Assembly (NCBI GenBank): GCA_018814305.1
Contig: JAHJAA010000030.1
Coordinates: 1 to 64,000, forward strand
DNA length: 64,000 bases
DNA from: Pseudomonadota bacterium
GTDB lineage: Bacteria > Desulfobacterota > Desulfobulbia > Desulfobulbales > JAGXFP01
Direction: 5' to 3'
Positions within the stretch are counted from its first letter, which is position 1; each line of letters opens with the position of its first letter. The notes under the pieces are model-generated. The model saw only the letters and a program-made list of their open reading frames with translations, was not told where the DNA came from and ran no database searches. Positions 17,293-25,662 of the stretch are shown here, piece by piece. The translations under genes and the position numbers were made by a program.

Positions 17293-17624
17293 AAAAGACA
17301 TCAATTGCTTTCTGTCCACAAACCCCATGGGCTTCATCAACATCCTACACTGCAGCACCTTGGCTTTTGAAAAAAGGCCTTCCTTCTCCTGGTTCCTCAC
17401 GAGCCAAGAGTCTAAAATTGTCTCTTTCCAACACACATCTGTTCACCGACAAGAACCAACACTGCCCAATTTTCCCGGTTCACTCCAGAGAATCGATCTC
17501 TTTCGCCCATTTCCATGTAATACAAACGAAAAAAAATTCCTTGCGTTACAGACGTATTCCGGAAAAACATCATTATTTCAGGAAGAGAACAGACTATAAT
17601 CAGGCGCCGATGAGTTGCCGGACC
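17293..17624. other. Convergent intergenic region
   Basis: This lies between the convergent hybrid kinase and MFS genes. No strong terminator hairpin, RNA gene or supported reading frame was seen; the ORF-track frames here have no ribosome binding site. Confidence 0.5.
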
Positions 17625-18785
17625 TCATTGCCGGGGGTAGGAATTCTTCGGGATAAAGCGACTCAAGCCCAGGGAAAGAGCAGCCATGGCCGCTCCGCAG
17701 GCAAAGACAGCACTCGGCGAGACGAGCCAGAGCATCCCGAAAAGGGTGGGAATCACCACCGCCGCGATATGATTGATTGAAAACGCCACCCCGGCGGAGG
17801 GGGCCAGATCGGCTGGATCGGCGATTTTTTGGAAATAGGTCTTCATGGCGATGGCCATGGCAAAAAACAAATGATCCACGACATAGAGACCCACCGCCAA
17901 CCATGCGTTATCCACCAGCGCATAACCGGTAAAAACCACAATCAGGCCCAGGTATTCAACGGCCAGAGCTCGACGCTCACCCCACCGCCCGATCAAACGC
18001 CCGATCCGGGGGGCCATCGCAATATTACTCAGCATATTGATGAGAAACATCAGAGCAATGGCTGAGGCGTCAAATTTGAATTTTTCTACCATCAAAAAGC
18101 CGGCAAAGACTACAAATATCTGCCGACGGGCGCCAGCCATAAAGGTAAGGGCGTAGTAGAGCCAGTAGCGGCGGCGGAACACCAGTCGCTTATTCTGTTC
18201 AACCACGGCAGGATAATGAGGAAAGGTGAGCCAGGCAAATACTGCGACCCCAATGGTTATGCCCCCACCCAGGAAAAACACCCATTCCATCGCTAGTCCA
18301 AAGACATTAAGGGCAAGATAAATCAAGCCGTAACAGGATACCGAAGCCAATGCACCCACCGAAATCAAACGCCCCAGCACAGCAGCAGCCTGGTCCTTCT
18401 TGAGCCATTGCATCTGGAGGGATTGATTCACCGTTTCGAAATAATGGAACCCGACGGACATCACCATGGTAGTTAGAACCAAACCGGGAAAAGTTGGCAG
18501 AAAGCCGGCCAGACAGGTACCGATTCCGAGCAGGATGAGCGAGACCAAAACCAGGGTCTGTTCACGCATCAGCAGGAGGACAAAGACCACCCCAAAGGAG
18601 AGAAATCCGGGAACCTCGCGCAGGCTCTGGAGCAGACCAATGTCGGCTCCGTTAAACCCAGCCCGCTCAACCACGAAATTGTTGATCAAGGCCATCCAGG
18701 CTCCCAGTGAAAAGGGGACCGCCAGGGCCATCAGAAAAAGCAGCGTAATAGGGTTACGCCAGGAACCGGCTTGTCTCTTGTTCAT
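17625..18785 (-). CDS. Major facilitator superfamily transporter
   Basis: An integral membrane protein of about 386 residues with roughly eleven to twelve hydrophobic helices. The MFS layout is seen in two half-repeats, with a basic cytoplasmic loop in the middle (NKRLVFRRRYW) and a second loop RIGRLIGRWGERRAL that resembles the conserved MFS loop motif. The substrate cannot be told from sequence. The frame is open to a TTG at 18857; ATG 18785 (MNKRQAGSW) is preferred because the preceding residues are not membrane-like, though neither start has a strong binding site. The gene stands alone between the convergent kinase gene and the terminator of the MerR gene. Confidence 0.8.
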   Translation of the reverse strand: MNKRQAGSWRNPITLLFLMALAVPFSLGAWMALINNFVVERAGFNGADIGLLQSLREVPGFLSFGVVFVLLLMREQTLVLVSLILLGIGTCLAGFLPTFPGLVLTTMVMSVGFHYFETVNQSLQMQWLKKDQAAAVLGRLISVGALASVSCYGLIYLALNVFGLAMEWVFFLGGGITIGVAVFAWLTFPHYPAVVEQNKRLVFRRRYWLYYALTFMAGARRQIFVVFAGFLMVEKFKFDASAIALMFLINMLSNIAMAPRIGRLIGRWGERRALAVEYLGLIVVFTGYALVDNAWLAVGLYVVDHLFFAMAIAMKTYFQKIADPADLAPSAGVAFSINHIAAVVIPTLFGMLWLVSPSAVFACGAAMAALSLGLSRFIPKNSYPRQ

Positions 18786-18905
18786 ATTAATCAGGGAATA
18801 GTGGCCCAGGTTGGTTGGAGTAGAGCCAATAAGAATAAGAACTCGGCCCGGAATCAATTAAGGCTAATCGTATGACAAAACAAGGAATAAGTCGATCAGT
18901 TCAGG

Positions 18906-18947
18906 GAAAAAAAAGAGCCAAGGCCCCCGCAACGAGGTCCTTGGCTC
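18906..18947 (-). terminator. Rho-independent terminator after the MerR gene
   Basis: GAGCCAAGG pairs with CCTTGGCTC and is followed on the minus strand by eight T. It ends the set small membrane protein - nrfD - merR. Confidence 0.88.
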
Positions 18948-18976
18948 AAGATCAAACAACATGGAGGAGGGGACGT

Positions 18977-19417
18977 TTACTTCCCCACCTTTTCTTTGAC
19001 GGACGGGATGGAACCAACCTGCCGCTCTGCCGCCCGAGCGGCGCGCTCAGAGCGGGCATCACCTACCAGCCGCATAATCCGCGGGGCCGCCCGATCAATC
19101 AACGCCGGACAGACAGCGTGGATTTCCTCCGGGCATTCGGCAATATCCCAACAGGGCGCCAATTCCAACAGTTTTTTCAGCCCGGGAATACTGATCCCCT
19201 GCTCATGGATCACCTTACGCAGACAGGAAACCCAGGTAATGTCATTCTCAGAAAACATCCGCCGCTTCCCCTTGTGGTCAGGGCTGATCAGCCCTTCGTC
19301 TTCATAGATCCGCAGGGTTCGAGGATGGACATCAAGCAGCTTCGCCGCGACCCCTATGGGATAGATCGGGGTATCGGGCGTTAAAGGCCGCACATCTGAT
19401 CGCTTTCGAGGAGTCAT
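18977..19417 (-). CDS. MerR family transcriptional regulator with a Cys-Trp cluster
   Basis: The 146-residue protein has a MerR-type winged helix (IGVAAKLLDVHPRTLRIYEDEGL), close in sequence style to the HspR branch, and a short C-terminal part. That part carries C89-W90, C95-P and C103-P, resembling half of the Cys-Trp clusters found in some Desulfobacterota sensor proteins, so metal or redox sensing is plausible. AAAGAGAG precedes the ATG. It lies 99 bp downstream of nrfD on the same strand, with no terminator between them and a strong one after it. It is therefore probably the last gene of the nrfD transcript and may control the dyad-bearing promoter at its head. Confidence 0.82.
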   Translation of the reverse strand: MTPRKRSDVRPLTPDTPIYPIGVAAKLLDVHPRTLRIYEDEGLISPDHKGKRRMFSENDITWVSCLRKVIHEQGISIPGLKKLLELAPCWDIAECPEEIHAVCPALIDRAAPRIMRLVGDARSERAARAAERQVGSIPSVKEKVGK

Positions 19418-19516
19418 GTCGCAACTCTCTTTATATGGAGCAATTTTTCAGAGATCCCACCGGCCCATCAACAGGCCGGTGAGATGGAACAGAACAGTTA
19501 AGGCAGAGTCAGGCCA

Positions 19517-20710
19517 TCAATGGTCTTCAGAGAGATGGCCACGGAATAAACGCTCACCCATGAGAAAGCCCATTACGCACAACCCGATACCACCTAGCGT
19601 AACCATGATCTCATGCAGGGAAGGAATATACGGAAAGAGTTCCGGAAGGCCAACGACCCCATACTCATGGAAATGGGGTACGATCTGACCGACAACCACC
19701 AGGTCATAGCGCATGAAGAAGATTCCGATGATGGCGGAAACCGAGGCAACGAAGAGAATCGGCAGGTTTTTGGCCTTGCAGGAAATAATCAGGAAGAAGG
19801 GGATAACCATGCCGAGCATGACCTCACCAACCCAGAAATTAACCGAATAAGGACCATTCACCAAAGACATCATGGCCTCATATTTTCCCGGAGGATGCCC
19901 ACTGATCCCGGAAATCATTTTCCAGGTGGTGAAAAACATGATGACAGCCGTCAGGGTAGCACCAAGTTTTGCCGTGGTCTTCAGGGAACTTTCCAGAGCG
20001 GGACTCATCTGCCAACCATTGGCCTTGTACCCAAGCCAGGTGAAAAAGATAACCGCAGCACAGCCGGACATCATGGCGGAGGTGATGAAATAAATCGGCA
20101 TATAGGGGCCATGCCAGAATTCCCGGCCACCTAAAAGACCAAAAACCGCGCCCAGGTTACTATGGGCAGCAATACCGGAAACCACTCCCAAAAGGCCCAG
20201 GTAGCCGGCCATTTTATGCTGTCCCATCTGCAACAGGGCGAACTCTATGGCCATGAAGAACAGATAGGCACCGTAAAGGGTTCCCATCCACCAAATATTA
20301 GAAGTAGGATTGGCACTGATCATATTATAGATTGGCATCCGCCAGGGATTTTCGATCTCAAACCCGATGATCAAAAAACCGGCGATGATCGACACAATGG
20401 CCATAAATACAGAACGCTTGGCAATGGGTTTCAAGGCATCGACATTAAAAACATGGCCGATGGACGAAACCAGGCAAAGACCGGTGGAAGTAACAACAAA
20501 AAAGACATACGCTGCGATGAGCAACCCCCAGGGCATCTCCCTGGTGTTATTGTAGGCATGCTCATGCCCGATCAACAGAGCATGCATCCCGAAGGCTATA
20601 CCTGCTGCTGCAAAAAGCCCGCTTATTACTATCGCCAGATTGTAACTTTTTGAGGTGGCAACCTCCAAACCGCCCTCTTGGGGTAGCACACTCGCCAACA
20701 GATTGTTCAT
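19517..20710 (-). CDS. nrfD: NrfD/PsrC family quinone-interacting membrane protein
   Basis: This 397-residue protein is almost entirely membrane-embedded (about ten helices) and matches the NrfD family, which exchanges electrons between the quinone pool and iron-sulfur or cytochrome partners, sometimes with proton movement. The family GREFWHGPYMPIYF segment and a HFHEYG segment near the end are visible. NrfD normally sits in an operon with a four-cluster ferredoxin-type subunit and a catalytic subunit; neither is here, so it is an orphan. An ideal AAAGGAGAG site precedes the ATG. The neighbours are a 42-residue membrane peptide upstream and a MerR regulator downstream. The gene symbol denotes the family only. 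Confidence 0.85.
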   Translation of the reverse strand: MNNLLASVLPQEGGLEVATSKSYNLAIVISGLFAAAGIAFGMHALLIGHEHAYNNTREMPWGLLIAAYVFFVVTSTGLCLVSSIGHVFNVDALKPIAKRSVFMAIVSIIAGFLIIGFEIENPWRMPIYNMISANPTSNIWWMGTLYGAYLFFMAIEFALLQMGQHKMAGYLGLLGVVSGIAAHSNLGAVFGLLGGREFWHGPYMPIYFITSAMMSGCAAVIFFTWLGYKANGWQMSPALESSLKTTAKLGATLTAVIMFFTTWKMISGISGHPPGKYEAMMSLVNGPYSVNFWVGEVMLGMVIPFFLIISCKAKNLPILFVASVSAIIGIFFMRYDLVVVGQIVPHFHEYGVVGLPELFPYIPSLHEIMVTLGGIGLCVMGFLMGERLFRGHLSEDH

Positions 20711-20918
20711 GGGACTCTCTCCTTTGTTCGTTGATTTTTTTAAGTATCCCCTCTCAACTTCCCCCGAAATTTCACTTCAGGAGTACTTCGACATCTTCCA
20801 GGCTGAAATAATTCCCGAAAAATCTCCATTCACTAAGGTAAAGCCACCCGACTTTTTACTTCTCAATACCGATGGCACTCATTTTCAGCCCATCGACATC
20901 ATAATCGGGAAAAAACGA

Positions 20919-21047
20919 TTAGAACCCTGGATAATCCGTTTGTTCGTCACGATGTGCTTGAATCAAGGGCTTGATCTTCAGATCAAAGACGGTGTGAAGT
21001 GTGGCGCAACCTATCCAGAAAACCAGAAAAAAAATCCCTTCCATCAT
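20919..21047 (-). CDS. Small membrane protein of 42 residues upstream of nrfD
   Basis: Not in the ORF track because of its size. A perfect Shine-Dalgarno AAGGAGG lies three bases before tandem ATG codons, and the frame runs 42 codons. The product starts with one hydrophobic helix (EGIFFLVFWIGCATLHTVF) and ends in a charged cytoplasmic tail. It lies 113 bp downstream of a near-consensus promoter and about 210 bp upstream of nrfD on the same strand. I do not recognise the family; a small partner or stabiliser of NrfD is a reasonable guess. The gap between it and nrfD shows only very short frames. Confidence 0.6.
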   Translation of the reverse strand: MMEGIFFLVFWIGCATLHTVFDLKIKPLIQAHRDEQTDYPGF

Positions 21048-21166
21048 GAACCTCCTTAAAACGGTTACCTTCCCCTTTTTCACGACAATGAGCCCAATCC
21101 ATCAAAGTTCAGGACTACCTGCTCTTCATTTCAATGAACCGGAACCCCAACTTAACTCTGGTTCAC

Positions 21167-21196
21167 ATTGTACAATACGGAAAAAGCTATTGTCAA
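21167..21196 (-). promoter_or_regulatory. Sigma-70-type promoter with a dyad in an 18-bp spacer
   Basis: On the minus strand TTGACA (21196-21191) and TACAAT (21172-21167) are separated by 18 bp. The dyad ACAATA-N10-TATTGT (21172-21193) fills the spacer, and the -10 also lies within the palindrome ATTGTACAAT. MerR family proteins bind dyads exactly between -35 and -10, and a MerR gene is the last gene of the set this promoter would drive. Confidence 0.65.
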
Positions 21197-21965
21197 GTGT
21201 TGCGCAAACAGAGCGTTGCGTTTAAGGCGAAACCAGACAGTAGCGAAATCCTACTCCAAAGATGGCTTCTTTCCCTTGTCCTGCAATGATTTAAGCAGTA
21301 CCTAGACATCCAATTACTAGACGTAGCACTATCCGCCCAAAAAGCATTTAACTTTCTGTTATTACTTTAATTCTAGGTCATAATCAAAAAAAACGCATTT
21401 TACGCCCATTTTTTTTATAAAGAACCCATATCTCCACAAGGAGATCAAAAAACGCCCACCAATATCAACCACGTAACATATTTATAATATTATACAAATT
21501 AACCAGAACAACCTCCACCCCCCCCCTGGTCGACCATGATTTTCGCCTCCTGTTTTTTTATAGACGCAAAACACGCCTAATATGTTCAATATATTGCAAA
21601 CACCAAGTGATAAATTTTCTCATTAAGAAGCTTATAAGAGACGTCCCTGTGGACGATAATGCGCCCATCCTCAGAGTACCGAGATATTCACTTTTCTCCG
21701 GATAATCTTCCAATAAGAACCAAATTCGCATGATTGTTTTTTGACACCCCTACTGGGTATGGTCAAAAAAATGCCGGATTCCTCGTCTTCCCGAAACGGC
21801 CATGGCAGTCCTCCCTTTTTGAAATTGTACATCAGGTGATCGGCCAAATTATTGCGTCAACACCACCCAATCCCTGGTCAATCAGGATCCGCAGTATTCA
21901 CAACATCACTTTTGATATACAAAGAAATGAACCTACAACCCGATTTTACAAAGTCCAGTACCCTG
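21197..21965. other. A+T-rich intergenic region upstream of the flagellar operon
   Basis: About 770 bp without a supported gene. It is rich in A and T tracts. CGCCCA occurs at 21334, 21403, 21453 and 21662, and CGCCTA at 21574, all in the same orientation. These could be upstream activator sites for the sigma-54-type promoter that follows, or chance. Confidence 0.45.
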
Positions 21966-21981
21966 TGGCATAATGTTTGCT
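21966..21981 (+). promoter_or_regulatory. Sigma-54 (RpoN) type promoter of the flagellar operon
   Basis: TGGCATAATGTTTGCT matches the -24/-12 consensus TGGCAC-N5-TTGCW with correct GG to GC spacing. It lies 55 bp upstream of fliL. Many Desulfobacterota and gamma-proteobacteria control mid-class flagellar genes through RpoN and a FlrC-like activator. Confidence 0.75.
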
Positions 21982-22035
21982 ATATAGTTATTTCGGATTC
22001 CCCCCCCTTTATTCAATAGACAAGGAGAACCACTG

Positions 22036-22536
22036 ATGGCTGACGATAAGGAACCTCAAGCCACTGAAGAACCCGCAGCACCGAAAAAAAAGTCCAAGAA
22101 AATGCTGCTGATTATCGGATTGGTCGTCATTATTCTGGCCGGGGCAGGCGGCTTCTTCGCCTATACCAAATTCGCGGCCACTGAGCCTCCCGCTGATCCC
22201 GTAGGTACAGAGAAAAAATCAAAGCCCGAAACCATCGGAGCCATTTATCGACTTGAAGCATTTACGGTCAACCTGGCCGACCCCAAAGGAAAACGATATC
22301 TGAAGGTAAAGATCGAGCTCGAAATGAGCGCAGAGTCCGGCGTTGAACTGGCGACCCAGGCCGACCCAAAACTGCGCGACATGGTGATCATGCTCCTGAC
22401 CAGTCTGACTTTTGAAGATGTGATGACTCCTGAAGGTAAAATCCGGATCAGAGATGAACTGCTCGACCGTTTTAATCGTATTTTAAGGCCGGAAAAAGTA
22501 CGTAACATCTACTTTACCGAATTCGTCGTCCAGTAA
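22036..22536 (+). CDS. fliL: Flagellar basal body-associated protein FliL
   Basis: A single-pass inner-membrane protein of 166 residues: a Lys-rich cytoplasmic start, one helix at about 23-43, and a periplasmic domain with the family pattern (IYRLEAFTVNLADPKGKRYLKV, then IRDELLDRFNRIL and VYFTEF-like YFTEFVVQ at the end). FliL surrounds the stator units and tunes motor torque. CAAGGAGA precedes the ATG. It heads a long operon in which the following genes are spaced by at most 27 bp through flhF. Confidence 0.93.
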   Translation: MADDKEPQATEEPAAPKKKSKKMLLIIGLVVIILAGAGGFFAYTKFAATEPPADPVGTEKKSKPETIGAIYRLEAFTVNLADPKGKRYLKVKIELEMSAESGVELATQADPKLRDMVIMLLTSLTFEDVMTPEGKIRIRDELLDRFNRILRPEKVRNIYFTEFVVQ

Positions 22537-22558
22537 CTGAAAGACTCCCGGGAAAATT

Positions 22559-23554
22559 ATGGAACAGATTCTCAGCCAGGATGAGGTAGATGCCCTCTTA
22601 AAGGGAATTTCCGGAGGTGACATCGATGAGCCGGAAGAACAGGTTGAAGTCGAAGACCTGGGTTACCGGATCTATGACTTCAGCCGTCAAGACAAGATTG
22701 TCCAGGTCAAGATGCCGGGCATGGAGGTTGTTCATGACAGCTTTCTCCGCAGCATCCGTGGATCCCTGGCCTCTACCCTGAGAAGAATTATTGATGTGAC
22801 CGCAGTCCCCATGGAACTGGAGCGATTCGGAGCTTTTGTCCGGACCCTGCCGGTACCGAGCAGTCTCCAGATTATCAAAATGGACCCGTTCCGGGGGCAC
22901 GCCCTGCTGATCCTGGAGCCAAAACTGGTCTTTTCCTTTGTAGAAAACTTCATGGGTGGCAGTGGCACCCGAAACGTGAGGATTGAGGGGCGTGATTTCA
23001 CCCCCATCGAGCAACGGCTCATCCAACGGGTGGTCAAAATATTGCTGACCGATCTGGAAAAAGCCTGGTCCTCCATTCACCCCTTGAGCATCAAATATAT
23101 CCGGAGTGAGATCAATCCCCAGTTTGCCAAAATCTGCCAGCCCGAGGATGTGGTAATCATCAACCGCTACGAGGTCGACATGGACCGGGCCATCGGCAGT
23201 ATCACCATCTGCATCCCCTTTTCCAACCTTGAATCGGTCAAGAACAAACTCACCACCTCTTTTCAAAAAGAGCAGAGCGAGGAGGACATCCTCATCACCA
23301 GGATCCTCAAGGAAAACCTCAAAAATATCGAAACGGATTTTTCGGTTCGCCTGGGCACCGTCACCCTGCCGGGTTCTGATGTCTTGGCCTTGGAACCGGG
23401 CGACATTCTCCAGCTTGACCAACGCAAGGAAGATCTCCTGCCCGCCTATATCGGAGGAAAACTGAAATTTGCCGGCACCCCTGGGATCCACCGCGGGAAT
23501 GTGTCATACCTGATCAAACGCAGAGTCACCGATCCTGAAAAAGAGGATTTCTAA
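22559..23554 (+). CDS. fliM: Flagellar motor switch protein FliM
   Basis: The 331-residue protein starts with the short peptide LSQDEVDALLKG, the segment to which phosphorylated CheY binds. A central CheC-like domain (about 45-230) and a C-terminal SpoA domain (about 250-325), which pairs with FliN in the C-ring, follow. It sets the rotation direction of the motor. Length and order are standard. It lies 22 bp after fliL with a GGGA-type binding site. Confidence 0.95.
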   Translation: MEQILSQDEVDALLKGISGGDIDEPEEQVEVEDLGYRIYDFSRQDKIVQVKMPGMEVVHDSFLRSIRGSLASTLRRIIDVTAVPMELERFGAFVRTLPVPSSLQIIKMDPFRGHALLILEPKLVFSFVENFMGGSGTRNVRIEGRDFTPIEQRLIQRVVKILLTDLEKAWSSIHPLSIKYIRSEINPQFAKICQPEDVVIINRYEVDMDRAIGSITICIPFSNLESVKNKLTTSFQKEQSEEDILITRILKENLKNIETDFSVRLGTVTLPGSDVLALEPGDILQLDQRKEDLLPAYIGGKLKFAGTPGIHRGNVSYLIKRRVTDPEKEDF

Positions 23555-23568
23555 CAAGGAGATAAGTA

Positions 23569-23982
23569 ATGGCTAATAACAACAATACCGACGGGCAAGG
23601 CCCCAAAGTTGACAACGACTGGGCCGCAGCCCTTGATGAACAATCGGACGGAAGTACCTCAAGGGCTCCCCAGGCGACTGAATTCGAAGAACTTGGCAAG
23701 GGCACCACTGACCAGAGTGGCTCAAAAAATCTCGATTTTCTATTGGATGTCCCACTCCAGGTCTCAGTTGAGCTGGGACGCTCCAAGATGATCATTAACA
23801 AGTTGCTCCAACTCACCCAGGGTTCCGTAGTCGAATTGAGCAAAGCCGCTGGTGAGCCCGTGGACATCCTGGTCAATAACAAGTTGCTTGGTAAAGGCGA
23901 GGTTATTGTAGTGAATGATAGATTCGGGGTCAGAATAACCGAAATAATCAGCCAGGCGGACCGCATTAAGAACATGGCGTAA
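23569..23982 (+). CDS. fliN: Flagellar motor switch protein FliN
   Basis: A 137-residue C-ring protein. About 50 polar N-terminal residues precede the SpoA domain (LLDVPLQVSVELGRSKMII, then GEPVDILVNNKLLGKGEVIVV). FliN forms the base of the switch ring and docks the FliH-FliI export ATPase. AAGGAGATAAGT precedes the ATG, 14 bp after fliM. Confidence 0.95.
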   Translation: MANNNNTDGQGPKVDNDWAAALDEQSDGSTSRAPQATEFEELGKGTTDQSGSKNLDFLLDVPLQVSVELGRSKMIINKLLQLTQGSVVELSKAAGEPVDILVNNKLLGKGEVIVVNDRFGVRITEIISQADRIKNMA

Positions 23983-23993
23983 GACACCCTAAA

Positions 23994-24569
23994 ATGGTCT
24001 CAACGACAAAGGCTCCCATGGAACATCCCCAATCAATAATCAACCGCCCGGCTTGGAATGTCTGGCTTTTGATCCCGGCGCTGCTCTTCATTTTTCTCGC
24101 CCTGCCCGGAGTTGCAGAAGAACTCCCGGCGGTAAATACCCTTACGACCAACACTCCAAGTCTTGCCGCCCCCCAAACCACCTCCGGCCTGGCCATGGCT
24201 ATCCTGAAGGTCTGCGGCGCCCTCGCCGTGGTGGTCGGTCTCCTGATTCTTACCCTGCGTCTTTTACGGAAAATGGGTTTCGGCAACACCACCATGCGCA
24301 ACGGTGGCCTGATCAGAATCCTTGATACACGAATGATTGCCCCCAAAAAATATGTAACCGTGCTGGAGATAGCCGGACAGAACCTGGCCCTGGGAGTCAC
24401 CGACCACCAAATTACCCTTTTGGCCCATCTGGACCCTCAACCGGAAAGCCAGAGAGAGAGCGCTCGGGAACCGAAAAGCCCGACTTCATCCTTTGCCAAC
24501 CTCTTAAAAAAAGCCACCTCCCTGTCTCATTCCAGCCCGAAAGCTGCAACCACCGACGAGAGATCATGA
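23994..24569 (+). CDS. fliO: Flagellar biosynthesis protein FliO
   Basis: FliO assists assembly of the FliP ring of the export gate. The 191-residue product has a signal-like hydrophobic segment (about 25-42), a periplasmic stretch, a second helix (about 70-90), and a cytoplasmic domain with the family motif GGLIRILDTRMIAPKKYVTV. An internal ATG at 24018 is an alternative start. The 3-prime end overlaps fliP by four bases (ATGA), a sign of coupled translation. Confidence 0.9.
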   Translation: MVSTTKAPMEHPQSIINRPAWNVWLLIPALLFIFLALPGVAEELPAVNTLTTNTPSLAAPQTTSGLAMAILKVCGALAVVVGLLILTLRLLRKMGFGNTTMRNGGLIRILDTRMIAPKKYVTVLEIAGQNLALGVTDHQITLLAHLDPQPESQRESAREPKSPTSSFANLLKKATSLSHSSPKAATTDERS

Positions 24570-25363
24570 GTCATCAGGCCAACCACAAAACAACCAGACC
24601 TCCCAGATCTCCTTGGTTGACCATCGCAACACTCCTTACCATCCTTGCGATCCCACTCCTCGCCCCAACCGAGGTTCGGGCCATCCCAATCCCCAGCATC
24701 AACCTGGGCATCACCGAGGCAGACAGCCCCCGGCAGGTTTCGGTCCTGATCGAGATTCTCCTCCTGTTCACCATCCTGTCCATGGCCCCGGCCATTCTCC
24801 TGATGATGACCTGCTTCACCCGACTGGTTGTGGCCTTTTCTTTCCTGCGCCACGCTCTCGGCACCCAACAGATGCCCCCCAATCAGATCATGATCGGGCT
24901 CTCACTTTTTCTAACTTTTTTTATCATGATGCCGGTCTTCACCAAAATCAATCAGGATGCGGTCCAACCCTACCTGGCCGAAAAAATCTCCGCGGAAGAG
25001 GCCCTGCAACAGGGAGTGGCCCCCCTAAGAACCTTCATGTTCTCCCAGACCAGAGAAAAGGACCTGGCCCTGTTCCTTTCGTTAAACAAAAGCCCGAAAC
25101 CAAAGAACCGGGACGAGGTTTCAACGATGGTCCTGATTCCCGCCTACATGATCAGCGAACTGAAAACCGCCTTTCAGATCGGATTTGTACTCTTTCTCCC
25201 CTTCCTGATCATCGACATGGTGGTCGCCAGCGTCCTCCTGTCCATGGGCATGATGATGCTTCCGCCGATTATGGTTTCCATGCCGTTCAAACTCCTGCTC
25301 TTTGTCCTGGTTGACGGCTGGTACCTGCTGGTTGGTTCACTTGTTAAAAGTTTCGGAGTATAA
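24566..25363 (+). CDS. fliP: Flagellar export gate protein FliP
   Basis: The 265-residue product has a cleavable-type N-terminal signal ending near VRAIP, then four membrane helices. Family signatures are clear: MTCFTRLVVAFSFLRHALGTQ and FLIIDMVVASVLLSMGMMMLPP. Five FliP subunits form the core of the type III export gate with FliQ and FliR. The ATG overlaps the fliO stop codon. Confidence 0.96.
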   Translation: MSHQANHKTTRPPRSPWLTIATLLTILAIPLLAPTEVRAIPIPSINLGITEADSPRQVSVLIEILLLFTILSMAPAILLMMTCFTRLVVAFSFLRHALGTQQMPPNQIMIGLSLFLTFFIMMPVFTKINQDAVQPYLAEKISAEEALQQGVAPLRTFMFSQTREKDLALFLSLNKSPKPKNRDEVSTMVLIPAYMISELKTAFQIGFVLFLPFLIIDMVVASVLLSMGMMMLPPIMVSMPFKLLLFVLVDGWYLLVGSLVKSFGV

Positions 25364-25365
25364 CC

Positions 25366-25635
25366 ATGACACCTACCGAAGTGACCACGCTTGCCCGGGA
25401 GGCAGTTACCATCTGCCTCTTACTCAGCGCCCCATTACTCATTGTCGGGATGGCGGTGGGCATTATCATCGCCCTATTCCAGGCGACGACCCAGATCCAG
25501 GAAATGACCCTGACCTTTGTGCCAAAGATCGTCGCGGTCATGATGACCTTGTTGTTCTTTTCCTCCTGGATGATGACCAAAATGATGGACTATACGGCGG
25601 ATTTACTCAACAATCTGCCGAATCTGATCCACTAA
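25366..25635 (+). CDS. fliQ: Flagellar export gate protein FliQ
   Basis: At 89 residues with two membrane helices this is a standard FliQ; IALFQATTQIQEMTLTFVPKI is the family signature. It winds around the FliP-FliR gate. Only two bases separate it from the fliP stop. Confidence 0.96.
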   Translation: MTPTEVTTLAREAVTICLLLSAPLLIVGMAVGIIIALFQATTQIQEMTLTFVPKIVAVMMTLLFFSSWMMTKMMDYTADLLNNLPNLIH

Positions 25636-25662
25636 GCAGATAGCCGAAAACAAGGTTTTAGA

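Noticed and set aside
22598-23491. 297-codon minus-strand frame opposite fliM
   Set aside because: Shadow frame of fliM; the plus-strand protein has clear family motifs.
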